Assembly (NCBI RefSeq): GCF_001592005.1
Contig: NZ_BCVZ01000001.1
Span: 372,001-436,000 of the forward strand
DNA from: Bacillus sonorensis NBRC 101234 = KCTC 13918
GTDB taxonomy: Bacteria; Bacillota; Bacilli; Bacillales; Bacillaceae
Reading direction: 5' to 3'
DNA length: 64,000 nt
The position numbers and the translations under genes were made by a program. Below are positions 33,975-43,455 of this stretch, in pieces (the stretch's first letter is position 1; each line of letters opens with the position of its first letter). Under the pieces are notes generated by a model that had not been told where the DNA came from, ran no database searches, and was given only the letters and a program-made list of their open reading frames with translations.

Positions 33975-35369
33975 CTACCGTGACAATTGCACTTTAATTG
34001 GCTTTAATGATGTCGAATAAAATGTACTTAAATAACCAAAATCAACGTCTAGTGAATATTGTTCAAGACTAAACTTTTCTGCACCAAATTCACCGTCTAT
34101 TGTGAAAACTGATTGAAACTGAAGCTTGGAAGAATTAAGCACTTTCGTGAAATTTCCTTTGACACTATGTCCAACAGGCGCTTCATCAAAACTTTTATAA
34201 GCAGAATCAATCAGCGATATCGTTTCCAGAAAATTTTGCATACTGTCAACATCAATCTTTGACCGGTCAACATTTTTCAGATGATAGTCTACAACTAGTT
34301 TGTTTCCATTTTGCTTGACCTGATCAAAGGCAATGTTAAAGCTATGCCGGTCAGCGCTCACTGAGGCTGGCGCTTTCTTGAGAGGCAGTGTTTTTTCTGA
34401 ATCGCTTTTATCAGAGCTTGCCTCAATCTTTACATATTTCGCATCATCTTTTACCTTTCCCAGGATCATTCTTGATTCGCGGTGGATACGGTCTCCGATT
34501 TTTTTACGATCTGTCAATGTTATTCCGCTCATTAAATAAGGAACCTCATTTCCCTTATCATCCGTCACTTTTATTATCGATGCGCGATCATTTGGATGCT
34601 CGAGCGAGGTGATGACATCATAATCGATTACAGTCGATTCTTTGCCAAGAATCACTGTTTTCGGCTCAACAATAGGGCCATCAGCCGCTTGTTTCTCTTT
34701 TTGCCGAATATGCAGTGTTTTATACGGCAGTTTGACAACAGGTATATCAAATTTCCATTGCCCCCTGATATCATTTATGCTTGTAATCGTCACCGGAAGC
34801 GTCAGCTGATCCGGAATATTCTTGTCGGGGTATCCGATTTGAATAAAGCCGACATAGCCGTCTTTTGTTTTCTTTATATCTGATTCAGAGGCTATCATCC
34901 ACTTCCTCTCACCATTAAATAGTGTGAAATGAACCATTTCCGCGCCATCGTTCAAATCTTTTCTTGTATCACTATTGACTTTAAACGTCATGGTAATGAT
35001 TCCGCCGTCAAAATAAACGCTTGTCGCCGTTACATCAATGTTGTTGCTTGAGGCTTTCTGATGGAGTTCAGTTACAAGCTGGCTCGCCATTAAGTTTTGG
35101 CCGATATAATCGTGAAACTGCTGATATGCTTTGCCAAACAGCGGGACATCCGCCAAAACGCGTTGCATGGCAGGAGAAACAAACCCGCTCCCTAGAAGAA
35201 GCATTGCCGCCGTACCGGAGATAAAAACAGTGCGTTTCAATGTACCACGCTTCGGCTTAACCGTTTTTTCCTTATTTGCCCGCATGATGCCTTCAGAAAT
35301 AGATTGATTGATGTCCTGTGTAGGAACATCAATCTGATTCACTTCATTTTCGAACCATTTTTTGTCCAT
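33975..35369 (-). CDS. Anti-sigma factor, DUF4179 type
   Basis: The 464-residue protein has a short N-terminal cytoplasmic sigma-binding segment (about 1-45) and one transmembrane helix (TVFISGTAAMLLLGSGFV, about 47-64). A large extracytoplasmic part begins with the DUF4179 block (SPAMQRVLADVPLFGKAYQQFHDYIGQNL). Such proteins hold an ECF sigma factor at the membrane until released by a signal and proteolysis. Its gene overlaps the sigma gene by 31 bases. The stress sensed is unknown. It is not the RsiV type (no DUF3298 domain). Confidence 0.83.
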   Translation of the reverse strand: MDKKWFENEVNQIDVPTQDINQSISEGIMRANKEKTVKPKRGTLKRTVFISGTAAMLLLGSGFVSPAMQRVLADVPLFGKAYQQFHDYIGQNLMASQLVTELHQKASSNNIDVTATSVYFDGGIITMTFKVNSDTRKDLNDGAEMVHFTLFNGERKWMIASESDIKKTKDGYVGFIQIGYPDKNIPDQLTLPVTITSINDIRGQWKFDIPVVKLPYKTLHIRQKEKQAADGPIVEPKTVILGKESTVIDYDVITSLEHPNDRASIIKVTDDKGNEVPYLMSGITLTDRKKIGDRIHRESRMILGKVKDDAKYVKIEASSDKSDSEKTLPLKKAPASVSADRHSFNIAFDQVKQNGNKLVVDYHLKNVDRSKIDVDSMQNFLETISLIDSAYKSFDEAPVGHSVKGNFTKVLNSSKLQFQSVFTIDGEFGAEKFSLEQYSLDVDFGYLSTFYSTSLKPIKVQLSR

Positions 35370-35887
35370 GCCTCTTCCCCTCCAGTCAGTAAATGTTTTA
35401 ACTCAAGCTTGGCTCTTTTTAAATATGTCTTAACGGTTCCTTCGGGAACATTCATGATGTCGGCGATATCATGGATCGGCAAGTCTTGATAATAAAATAG
35501 TATAATCGCCGTTTTGTAGTCTTTACGTAAATGCTGGACTGCTTCCAGCAGCCCCATTCTGTCGTCGGCATTCATTTCCCGGCCCTGTCCTTGCTCTCTT
35601 AATTGCGTGTCCATCAACACCACTTTCTTTTTCTTGTCCAATAAGGCATATGCGTGGTGGATGAGGATTTTTGTCAGCCATGTCAGAAAATACTCGGGAT
35701 TTCTCAGCTGGGCAATCGATAAAAACGCTTTATATGCTGTTTCCTGTACAATATCTAATGCGTCTTCTTTATTTTGAACATAGATGTATGCTGTTCGGTA
35801 AAGCTGATCGCTATGTTTCTGAAAAAGCATTTCAAACGCTTTGGCATTTCCTGCGACAGCTTTTCTTACTAGTTTTATTTGCTTCAC
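35339..35887 (-). CDS. ECF-type RNA polymerase sigma factor
   Basis: 182 residues from GTG 35887, chosen because GAAGGAGG sits seven bases upstream; an ATG seven codons earlier lacks a site. Region 2 is FQKHSDQLYRTAYIYVQNKEDALDIVQETAYKAF and region 4 is YYQDLPIHDIADIMNVPEGTVKTYLKRAK. It is the SigV/YlaC-like branch, though I cannot name it. The partner anti-sigma gene follows with overlap, so the pair is an autonomous membrane-stress switch. Confidence 0.88.
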   Translation of the reverse strand: MKQIKLVRKAVAGNAKAFEMLFQKHSDQLYRTAYIYVQNKEDALDIVQETAYKAFLSIAQLRNPEYFLTWLTKILIHHAYALLDKKKKVVLMDTQLREQGQGREMNADDRMGLLEAVQHLRKDYKTAIILFYYQDLPIHDIADIMNVPEGTVKTYLKRAKLELKHLLTGGEEAWTKNGSKMK

Positions 35888-35909
35888 TGGTGAGCCTCCT
35901 TCAAACATT

Positions 35910-35938
35910 AGAGAGAGATAACTGAAGAAAAAGTTTCA
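35910..35938 (-). promoter_or_regulatory. Candidate autoregulatory ECF promoter
   Basis: On the minus strand TGAAAC (35933-35938) followed by TTTTT, about 46 bases before the sigma gene start, fits the -35 element shared by Bacillus ECF sigmas. No clear CGT-type -10 is seen; the region is GTTATCTCTCTC. Confidence 0.45.
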
Positions 35939-35957
35939 ACAGTATGGGATTTTTTTA

Positions 35958-35990
35958 TTAAAAAACCGCTATTTTTCAAAATAGCGGTTT
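35958..35990 (-). terminator. Terminator of the downstream membrane-protein gene
   Basis: Perfect 13-bp stem AAACCGCTATTTT with its complement and a TC loop, followed on the minus strand by TTTTTTAA. It ends the gene at 36011. Confidence 0.88.
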
Positions 35991-36010
35991 GGCGAACAAC
36001 AACACCCTGT

Positions 36011-36430
36011 TTACTTTTTGGCAAGCGTCACCTGAGAAGATTCGGTTTGCCCGGATGGCTCCGGAAAGTTCTCATTTTTCAGCTCTTGGCGAAGCTCGTT
36101 CATTTCCGAGCGTTTGATCTGATATACAGCTTCCAGGCGGACCAAAAATTCCGGCCTGATCTTGAACGCATGAATGATCGATATGATCCAAACGACTAGC
36201 AGCATTTTCATTGCCAAATCGAAAAAGAGCGTTCTCGCCGTAAAGGCGGTGAAGAGGACAGCCGCCGCATAGACGACTCCGGTAAGAAGCCATTTTATCT
36301 GCTTTGTCCGGGCTCCGATATATATAAATGCAAACCAGCTCAGAAACGCAAATGGAACCCATGTGAACAATATCCAAAAGGAATGCGCGATCTCCCATTT
36401 TGCGCCTTCATTTGTAAAACCTTTCGCCAT
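36011..36430 (-). CDS. Small multi-pass membrane protein, unknown
   Basis: The 139-residue protein has about four transmembrane helices (16-110). A hydrophilic C-terminal tail starting RPEFLVRLEAVYQIKRSEM follows. It has a good ribosome site (GGAGAG) and its own strong terminator. The aromatic-rich first helix pair (FWILFTWVPFAFLSWFAFIYIG) resembles TM2-like small Bacillus proteins, but I assign no family. Monocistronic, divergent from pepT. Confidence 0.65.
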   Translation of the reverse strand: MAKGFTNEGAKWEIAHSFWILFTWVPFAFLSWFAFIYIGARTKQIKWLLTGVVYAAAVLFTAFTARTLFFDLAMKMLLVVWIISIIHAFKIRPEFLVRLEAVYQIKRSEMNELRQELKNENFPEPSGQTESSQVTLAKK

Positions 36431-36625
36431 TTATTTACTCTCCTTACAGCTGATGTTTATAGTTTTTTCGCAAACAATAGTTCGAATTACCCCGTCCAAT
36501 AGAACTATCCCCATCTATTATACTAGATTTTTCTATAAAAGGAAGAGTAAAAGATTTTTACATCCCATTACATGATCAGGAATGATAAGATAAACATAAA
36601 ACCAACAAATGGAGATGAAGGAAAC

Positions 36626-37858
36626 ATGAAGAACAAATTGATTGAACGGCTGATTACATATGCGAAAGTCGACACACAGTCAAATGAAAACAGTGAGACA
36701 TGTCCTTCTACACCCGGACAGCTGACACTCGCCAATATGCTTGTTGAAGAATTAAAGCAGATCGGCATGGAGGATGTCACAATCGATGAAAACGGCTATG
36801 TCATGGCGACGCTTCCGGCCAATACGGAAAAGCAGGTGCCGACGATCGGTTTTTTGGCTCATGTCGATACGGCGACTGATTTTACCGGAAAGAATGTCAA
36901 TCCGCAAATCATCGAACAGTACGATGGAAAAGAGATTGTCCTCAATGAAGCGCTCGGCGTCGTTTTGTCCCCGAAAGAATTTCCCGAGCTTGCGGGTTAT
37001 AGGGGACACACACTGATTACGACGGACGGAACGACGCTGCTCGGCGCCGACGATAAAGCCGGTATCGCTGAAATCATGACGGCGCTGGAATATTTAATCG
37101 ACCATCCCGAAATCAAACACGGAAAAATCCGGGTCGCATTTACGCCTGATGAAGAAATCGGCCGAGGACCGCACAAATTTGATGTGGCGGCCTTCAATGC
37201 GAAATTCGCGTATACGGTTGACGGCGGCCCACTCGGCGAACTGCAATACGAAAGCTTCAATGCCGCGGCGGCGAAGATTACGTGTCAAGGGACAAACGTC
37301 CACCCGGGTACAGCAAAAGGAAAAATGGTCAACGCTGCGAAAATTGCGATGGCATTCAACTCAGCACTTCCGGAGATGGAGGCGCCTGAATTTACAGAAG
37401 GTTATGAAGGCTTTTATCATCTTCTCTCTATCAGCGGTGATGTCTCAGAAACGAAGCTGAACTATATCATTAGAGATTTTGACAGAGACCGTTTTAACGA
37501 GAGAAAAAAGGCGGTCGAAACAATTGCGGAAGAACTGCGGGCGCAATATGGCAAAAACAGCATTCTGGTCGAAATGAAAGACCAATACTACAACATGAGA
37601 GAAAAAATCGAACCGGTCAAGGAGATTGTCGATATTGCCTATCAGGCGATGAAAAACCTGGACATCGAGCCGGTCGTCAAACCGATCCGCGGCGGCACAG
37701 ACGGCTCCCAGCTGTCATATAAGGGGCTTCCTTGTCCGAATATCTTTACGGGCGGGGAAAATTTCCACGGCAAATACGAATACATTTCCGCAGACAATAT
37801 GGTGAAAGCCGCGAATGTTGTCGTGGAGATTGCGAAGTTGTTTGAAGAAAGGGCATAA
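36626..37858 (+). CDS. pepT: Peptidase T (tripeptide aminopeptidase)
   Basis: 410 residues from ATG 36626 behind GAAGGAAA; an upstream in-frame ATG has no site and would add 18 codons. Zinc ligands of the M20 family are visible in [16 protein letters not shown] and TPDEEIGRG, with a dimerisation insert in between. It releases the N-terminal residue from tripeptides in the cytosol. Length equals that of B. subtilis PepT. Confidence 0.95.
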   Translation: MKNKLIERLITYAKVDTQSNENSETCPSTPGQLTLANMLVEELKQIGMEDVTIDENGYVMATLPANTEKQVPTIGFLAHVDTATDFTGKNVNPQIIEQYDGKEIVLNEALGVVLSPKEFPELAGYRGHTLITTDGTTLLGADDKAGIAEIMTALEYLIDHPEIKHGKIRVAFTPDEEIGRGPHKFDVAAFNAKFAYTVDGGPLGELQYESFNAAAAKITCQGTNVHPGTAKGKMVNAAKIAMAFNSALPEMEAPEFTEGYEGFYHLLSISGDVSETKLNYIIRDFDRDRFNERKKAVETIAEELRAQYGKNSILVEMKDQYYNMREKIEPVKEIVDIAYQAMKNLDIEPVVKPIRGGTDGSQLSYKGLPCPNIFTGGENFHGKYEYISADNMVKAANVVVEIAKLFEERA

Positions 37859-37874
37859 TACCGGAAAAGCAAGG

Positions 37875-37907
37875 AGCGGCTGCAAAACAAAGCAGCCGCT
37901 CTTTTTT
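37875..37907 (+). terminator. Terminator after pepT
   Basis: Perfect 9-bp stem AGCGGCTGC/GCAGCCGCT, then six Ts on the plus strand; on the minus strand it follows the fructokinase stop with a weaker T stretch, so it may act for both. Confidence 0.85.
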
Positions 37908-38911
37908 CACCCATTAAAACCCGGTCTTCGCCCTGCCGAAATAAAATTCAGGACATGCTGTTTGCCTGGCGCTTTATGTATCGCACCTTTTACAGAAGCC
38001 GTCAGGGCGCCGCTTGCATTGGCGAACGTCAGCAACCCGCGGTGATGCTCCCGTATGAGGCTACACAGATCTTCCTTTGCTGCGCCGTACGACGCCAATT
38101 CGGATAAGAAACCGCCGATAAAAGCATCCCCCGCACCGGTTGTATCTGAAACAGCCACTTTAAATCCCCGGTCTTCGTATGTTTCGCCGCTTTTTAAGTA
38201 TATCGCCGCACCGTCTCCCCCTTTTGTCAAGACAACGACTTTGACATTGCCGGCAAAAAGCGAAGCAATCGCTTCCTTCTCATCATCAATATTTGTGATA
38301 AACGGCAATTCCTCAAGCGATACTTTTACAATATCCGCCAGCGGCAAAAACTGCCTGATCGTATGGCGGCAGCTTGTTTCATCAGGCCATAACGGGAGCC
38401 TGACATTTGGATCAAAACTGACAATTCCGCCGACTTCCCGGAAGTCATTGATCACCTTAATATGCGCCTGTTTCATTGGACTTTCGACTAAATCAATTGA
38501 ACAAAAATGAAGCAGATCCCCTTTATGAAACCACTCAGATTGAATCTCATCTGCCGAAAGCAGCAAATCGGCTGCATTCTTCCGATAAAAATGAAAACTT
38601 CTTTCCCCGGACTTGTCTACGGATACAAATGCCAATCCGGTTTCACCTTCGTCGCTTCGAACGATATAGGAAGTGTCAACTCCATTTTCCTCAAGAACGC
38701 TGATTAAGTAATCGCCAAAATGATCGTTGGCAACCTTCGTCAGCATTGCCGCACGGGCGCCGTATTTAGCAGCAGCAATCGCGGCATTCATAGGCGCGCC
38801 GCCGGCAACGCGTTCAAATCCGGTGATGTTTTCCAGAGCCGTTTCTTTTTGGACGGGGATAAAATCAATGAGCGTCTCACCGATGCAAAATATTCTATTC
38901 AAGCGATTCAT
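37907..38911 (-). CDS. Fructokinase, PfkB family
   Basis: The 334-residue ribokinase-fold enzyme has VAGGAPMNAAIAAAKYG near the N-terminus (substrate site) and DTTGAGDAFIGGFL (anion hole and catalytic Asp) near residue 250. Together with the GH32 gene that it overlaps by 17 bases, it would phosphorylate fructose released from sucrose or fructo-oligosaccharides. Last gene of the operon. Confidence 0.87.
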   Translation of the reverse strand: MNRLNRIFCIGETLIDFIPVQKETALENITGFERVAGGAPMNAAIAAAKYGARAAMLTKVANDHFGDYLISVLEENGVDTSYIVRSDEGETGLAFVSVDKSGERSFHFYRKNAADLLLSADEIQSEWFHKGDLLHFCSIDLVESPMKQAHIKVINDFREVGGIVSFDPNVRLPLWPDETSCRHTIRQFLPLADIVKVSLEELPFITNIDDEKEAIASLFAGNVKVVVLTKGGDGAAIYLKSGETYEDRGFKVAVSDTTGAGDAFIGGFLSELASYGAAKEDLCSLIREHHRGLLTFANASGALTASVKGAIHKAPGKQHVLNFISAGRRPGFNG

Positions 38912-40376
38912 CGCCTTTCCAAATATCTTTCAGCACCCAATAGGTAAATTCTTCAACTCTCGCATCGCCTTTCTCAGAAAACAGCTCGATTCCCAGTCTG
39001 CCTTCTTTCGGATAGATGCGGCTTGTCATCGTGGCTTCACCATGGTTGGCAAATACTTCAATAGACGATCTGTCGATAAATAGGCGCAGGGAAAGCTTCT
39101 CTCCCGCTTCAATCTGCACGTTTCTGACACCGTCCCGTTCTTTGCCGGATGCGGAGCAATCAAGTGTCAGTTTTTGATCGGTTAAGCTGTATCTGATGAT
39201 GGTCTCTTCTTTTTCCAGCCCCCGAATTCTTACTCCTGCCGTTTGTGCACTGCAATCCGCTATATCAAACACGACCTTCACTTCAAGAAGCTCTTCGGCT
39301 GTCTTGGCCAAATAACTCCCTGAAAGCGATCGATTGGCGCATACCCGATGTTCCGTTTTCCGCAGCAGCTTGGTTTCCTCCACGGGATTCATCAAGATTT
39401 TGTGATCATCGCGCAATGTTAATTCCCGCGGCAGCGTCAAAGCCCCGGACCATCCGTCCGCTTTCGTCGGCATCTCTGACTCCCACATATCCATCCAGCC
39501 AATCGCAATTCTGCGCCCTTTGTCATCCAACAAAGTTTGCACGGCATAAAAGTCATGGCCATGGTCCAACTCTTTAAAGGAGCCATGTACAAACTCATTT
39601 GTTTCTTCATCATAGTCTCCAATTAAATAGCCTGTTTGATACAGATTTTGATATGAATCACCATCTGCCTCTATACCCTGAGGGGAAATCAGCAAAACGT
39701 GTTTGCCGTCTAGTTCAAAGAAATCCGGACATTCCCACATAAAGCCGAGATTCCCGTCGCTTTGGGCGAGGACGCCTACATATTCCCAATCTACCAAGTT
39801 AGGCGAGCGGTATAAAATGACCCGCCCGACGTTCTCTTTTGAGGAATTTCCGACCACCATATACCAGTTCTCATGATGCCTCCATACTTTCGGATCGCGA
39901 AAGTGGCGTGCGCTGTCTTCCGGCGGCTCTGCAATGACAGGGTTTTCTTTCATTTTTTCAAAGACGATACCGTCTTTGCTGACAGCTATATTCTGATTTT
40001 GGTAGAAATCGTCTTTCTCTTCATCTATCATATTATGCCCTGTATAGATTAAAGCGAGGTCGCCGTTATATTCGACTGCGCTTCCTGAGAAGCAGCCGCT
40101 CTCATCAAATGCATCGCCAGGCGCTAAAGCGATCGGCAAGTGCTCCCAGTGAATGAGATCCCTGCTCTTCAAATGGCCCCAATGCATCGGCCCCCAATTC
40201 TCATCATACGGATGATGTTGATAAAAGACATGATACTCCCCTTTATATTGAATAAGTCCGTTTGGATCATTGATCCAGTTTGCCCGGGGCATCATGTGAT
40301 AGCCCATTCGGTATCGGTGATTCACTTTTTTTCCGGCTTTCTTCAACGCTTCTTCTGCCTGCTGAATTCTATTCAT
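38895..40376 (-). CDS. GH32 beta-fructosidase (sucrose/sucrose-6-phosphate hydrolase type)
   Basis: 493 residues from ATG 40376, the start that gives AGAAAGGA proper spacing; the frame is open 34 codons further. The five-blade propeller shows WINDPNG (nucleophile Asp), FRDPKV (transition-state Asp) and WECPD (acid/base Glu). A C-terminal beta-sandwich ends with RLFIDRSSIEVFANHGE. There is no signal peptide, so it cleaves imported substrate. Because uptake here is by an ABC importer and a proton symporter, not PTS, the substrate is probably unphosphorylated sucrose or short fructans. Confidence 0.88.
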   Translation of the reverse strand: MNRIQQAEEALKKAGKKVNHRYRMGYHMMPRANWINDPNGLIQYKGEYHVFYQHHPYDENWGPMHWGHLKSRDLIHWEHLPIALAPGDAFDESGCFSGSAVEYNGDLALIYTGHNMIDEEKDDFYQNQNIAVSKDGIVFEKMKENPVIAEPPEDSARHFRDPKVWRHHENWYMVVGNSSKENVGRVILYRSPNLVDWEYVGVLAQSDGNLGFMWECPDFFELDGKHVLLISPQGIEADGDSYQNLYQTGYLIGDYDEETNEFVHGSFKELDHGHDFYAVQTLLDDKGRRIAIGWMDMWESEMPTKADGWSGALTLPRELTLRDDHKILMNPVEETKLLRKTEHRVCANRSLSGSYLAKTAEELLEVKVVFDIADCSAQTAGVRIRGLEKEETIIRYSLTDQKLTLDCSASGKERDGVRNVQIEAGEKLSLRLFIDRSSIEVFANHGEATMTSRIYPKEGRLGIELFSEKGDARVEEFTYWVLKDIWKGDESLE

Positions 40377-40390
40377 CTGTGACATCCTTT

Positions 40391-41626
40391 CTATATATGC
40401 TTTCTTTGTAGACTTTGAGCAAATTGAACGTCTTTCTTTGAGTCTAGCAAGGTAAAAATCGAAATAATGGTGAAACAAAGGACCATTGTTCCCATGATGA
40501 GATAAGTGTGGCGATATCCGATGCTGTCGTATAAACCTCCCGCAAGCGGCGAAAAAATCGATGCGCCTACCTGGGATGCGAATTGAAAGCCGACAAGATA
40601 AAGTACGGATGAAAGGCGATTATCAAAATTAGTCGCCAAATATTTAAACGCCGCAATCAGCATAATCGGCAATTCTAAAGCATGAATGAGCTTCATCGAT
40701 GAAATTCCGACCGGTCCGCTGACAAGACCGGAGCCGATAATGCGGAAAGCCATTAACAGCCCCGCTAAAATCAAACTTTTTTTCGGACCAAGCTTATTGA
40801 CGATGAAAGGTGCAAGAAACATCATGCCCGCTTCAATGAATACTTGGAATGAGTTAAGATATCCAAAAATTTGGTTCCCCAAGGCCGGAGTCGGAAATAA
40901 GGAAGCGTAGTAAAGCGGGAACTGCTGGTCATAGACGCCGTATACGCAAGTTACGCCGATCACGTACAACATCAAAAACCAGAAATCTTTTAAGAGAAAC
41001 AGCCCTCCCACGTCTTTTAATCCAACCGAGTCTGCTCTTTCCTTTTCATCATCTGTCATCTCAATTTTTACAGAAACAATAATGGCCACCAATATGACTG
41101 CTGAAACGGACGCAACCCAGAAGTTGATATTCGGGTCGATATTGAACAGCTGACCTGCAAAAAATGTCGCCGCAGCCCAGCCGAGGGACCCCCACATCCT
41201 TGTTCTTCCATATTCAAATTGATATTTGCGGCTGACCTTTTCAATAAAGGTTTCAATCGCGCCGATTCCTGCGAGAAAAGCAGTTCCCAAATACATTCCG
41301 CCGACAATAGCCCCGAGAAAGACGTTGTATTGCAAAAGCGGTCCGTAGACGAAAATATAAAAGGGACCCGTAAATACGAGCAGCAAACTGATCATAAATA
41401 ATATGTTTTTCTTCAGCCCGAGCTTATCGGAGATAAAACCGTACAAAGGCTGCATGCACAAAGTAAAGATAGCGTTTACAGAAAAGATAATGCCCGTCGC
41501 GGACCCGTTCAAATTGATTTCCTGCCCCAACCAAATCGCAAATAAAGAATAGCTGGAAGACCAAGTAAAAAAGAAAAAGAAAAAATAAGCGCTTAGTTTC
41601 CAATACAGACTGTTTGAGCTTTTCAT
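40391..41626 (-). CDS. Oligosaccharide:H+ symporter, CscB/LacY family
   Basis: About 411 residues from ATG 41626 behind AAAGGAG, with 12 transmembrane helices. Runs such as SLYAIW-like SLFAIWLGQEI, YGFISDKLGLKKNILFMIS, LVFTGPFYIFVYGPLLQ and FEYGRTRMWGSLGWA align with the sucrose permease CscB of E. coli rather than LacY. This makes sucrose or a fructoside the likely cargo. It is inserted between the ABC permease genes and the hydrolase gene, giving the operon a second uptake route. Confidence 0.85.
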   Translation of the reverse strand: MKSSNSLYWKLSAYFFFFFFTWSSSYSLFAIWLGQEINLNGSATGIIFSVNAIFTLCMQPLYGFISDKLGLKKNILFMISLLLVFTGPFYIFVYGPLLQYNVFLGAIVGGMYLGTAFLAGIGAIETFIEKVSRKYQFEYGRTRMWGSLGWAAATFFAGQLFNIDPNINFWVASVSAVILVAIIVSVKIEMTDDEKERADSVGLKDVGGLFLLKDFWFLMLYVIGVTCVYGVYDQQFPLYYASLFPTPALGNQIFGYLNSFQVFIEAGMMFLAPFIVNKLGPKKSLILAGLLMAFRIIGSGLVSGPVGISSMKLIHALELPIMLIAAFKYLATNFDNRLSSVLYLVGFQFASQVGASIFSPLAGGLYDSIGYRHTYLIMGTMVLCFTIISIFTLLDSKKDVQFAQSLQRKHI

Positions 41627-41660
41627 TTTCATTTGCTCCTTTAACCCGATTTGGATGTAT

Positions 41661-42509
41661 CTATTTGATGCCTGTCCCTGAACCGCCCAGGCCATCTAAA
41701 ATGTAGCGTTGAGCTACAATGTAGATCAGAATCAGCGGAATCGTGGAAATCGTCAAGACAGCCATCACCTGGTTCGTATAAACCGGCTCGGTGCTGTTGA
41801 TGGCTGTAATCGCCACCTGGATCGGAAATTTCGACTTATCCGTCAAAACCATCAGCGGCCAAATATAGTCATTCCAGCTGCCGATAAAAGCCAATGTCCC
41901 CACCGTAGCGACAGCCGGTTTGGACATCGGCAGCATCACCCGCCAGAAAATCTGCCATGTGTTGGCTCCGTCAAGCTTGGCCGACTCAATCATCTCCCCC
42001 GGGATCGCCATGAAAAAGTTTCGGAACAAATAAATATTGAAAGCCCCGGCAAGCGCCGGCAAAATCACGGCAAGGCGCGTATCAACAAGTCCGAGCTTAT
42101 GAACAATTGTAAACTGCGAGATTAAAATCGTTTCCATCGGCACGATTAAAAGCGCCAGCAATATGGTAAACAGCACTTTTTTACCTGTGAATTGCAGCTT
42201 GGCGAATGCAAAGCCCGCCATTCCGTTGATAATGACCGCTCCCGCTGCCACACACAAACCGTAAAACAGACTGTTACCAATATACATTAGTAAATCAAAC
42301 CGTGACAGCACTTCCCTGTAGGATTGAAACCATTCCGACGGATGAAAAGACGGAAGAAACGCTTTAATGCTGCTGATATTGTTGTAAATATCAGCTTCCG
42401 GTTTCATCGATGAAGCGACCATCCAAATCAGCGGAAATATAAACAGAGCCGCCAGCAAAACAAGGCATATATATTCCAGTATCGTTAAAGGTCCGAATTT
42501 CCTTCTCAT
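41661..42509 (-). CDS. ABC sugar permease, MalG family
   Basis: The 282-residue protein has six transmembrane helices and the EAA loop EMIESAKLDGANTWQIFWRVMLP, which contacts the ATPase. It overlaps the companion permease gene by four bases. No ATPase gene lies in the cluster; in Bacillus the shared MsmX protein usually serves such importers. Confidence 0.88.
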   Translation of the reverse strand: MRRKFGPLTILEYICLVLLAALFIFPLIWMVASSMKPEADIYNNISSIKAFLPSFHPSEWFQSYREVLSRFDLLMYIGNSLFYGLCVAAGAVIINGMAGFAFAKLQFTGKKVLFTILLALLIVPMETILISQFTIVHKLGLVDTRLAVILPALAGAFNIYLFRNFFMAIPGEMIESAKLDGANTWQIFWRVMLPMSKPAVATVGTLAFIGSWNDYIWPLMVLTDKSKFPIQVAITAINSTEPVYTNQVMAVLTISTIPLILIYIVAQRYILDGLGGSGTGIK

Positions 42510-43444
42510 CCGCCTTCATCCTCCTTCACCAACTTGCGCTGCGCAAGCGTCACCAATCCAATTATCGTGCCAAACAAGAGCGCAATTGAACTTGCATAGC
42601 CGACCATCCGATCGGTAAATCCCGTTTGATAAATATAATAGACAACTGTCATCGTTGAATTGACCGGTCCCCCCTGGGTCATGACCATTGGCTGCACAAG
42701 GAGCTTAAACGCACTGATCAGCGTCGTAATAAAGATAAAAACCGACGTCGGTTTCAACAAAGGCAATGTAATATAAATAAACCGCTGCCATTTATTCATA
42801 CCATCCAATTGCGCCGCCTCGTAGACATCTCCGGGAATGTTTTGCAGGCCCGCTAAAAAAATCAGCATCTGAAATCCGGCTCCCTGCCAGACTGAAACGA
42901 AAACAATTGTAAAGATCGCCTGATTAGGACTTGTCAAAAACGGCTGTGGCGGTAAACCGACATGCGTCAGTACGTTATTTATCATTCCTTCATTCGGATT
43001 CAGCAAGTACAGCCACAAAACGGAGATGACAACAAGCGACATGACGACAGGGCTAAAGTATGCGACTTTGAAAAACGTATTGGCCCTGCGCTTTTTATTC
43101 AACAGAAGGGCCAGCCCGAGAGCGGCCCCGATCTGTAATGGAATCACAAGGACAACAAATTTCAATGTGTTGCTCAAACTTTTCAAGAAAATAGGGTCTT
43201 TGAACAATTTGATAAAGTTGTCAAAACCGACAAACTTGCGCAGGTCAGGTGTTAACAAATAATAATCTGTAAATGCGTAGTAAACCGCCATAATCGAAGG
43301 AATCACGAGAAACACTGACAAAATCAGCAAGGCCGGACCTAAAAATGTATAGGCCAGCACATTGTCCCGCCACCCTATTTTACTGGCAGGGACTTTTTTC
43401 AGCGGAAAGGCCGTCCTTGCTTCTTTCAACGGAATTTTATTCAT
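42506..43444 (-). CDS. ABC sugar permease, MalF family
   Basis: The 312-residue protein has a cytoplasmic N-terminus and six helices. The EAA loop is DVYEAAQLDGMNKWQRFIYITLP. Ribosome site GGTGGAG. It pairs with the MalG-type permease and the lipoprotein encoded just upstream to import a sugar, most likely a fructo-oligosaccharide given the GH32 and fructokinase genes in the same unit. Confidence 0.88.
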   Translation of the reverse strand: MNKIPLKEARTAFPLKKVPASKIGWRDNVLAYTFLGPALLILSVFLVIPSIMAVYYAFTDYYLLTPDLRKFVGFDNFIKLFKDPIFLKSLSNTLKFVVLVIPLQIGAALGLALLLNKKRRANTFFKVAYFSPVVMSLVVISVLWLYLLNPNEGMINNVLTHVGLPPQPFLTSPNQAIFTIVFVSVWQGAGFQMLIFLAGLQNIPGDVYEAAQLDGMNKWQRFIYITLPLLKPTSVFIFITTLISAFKLLVQPMVMTQGGPVNSTMTVVYYIYQTGFTDRMVGYASSIALLFGTIIGLVTLAQRKLVKEDEGG

Positions 43445-43455
43445 GGCTCCACCTT

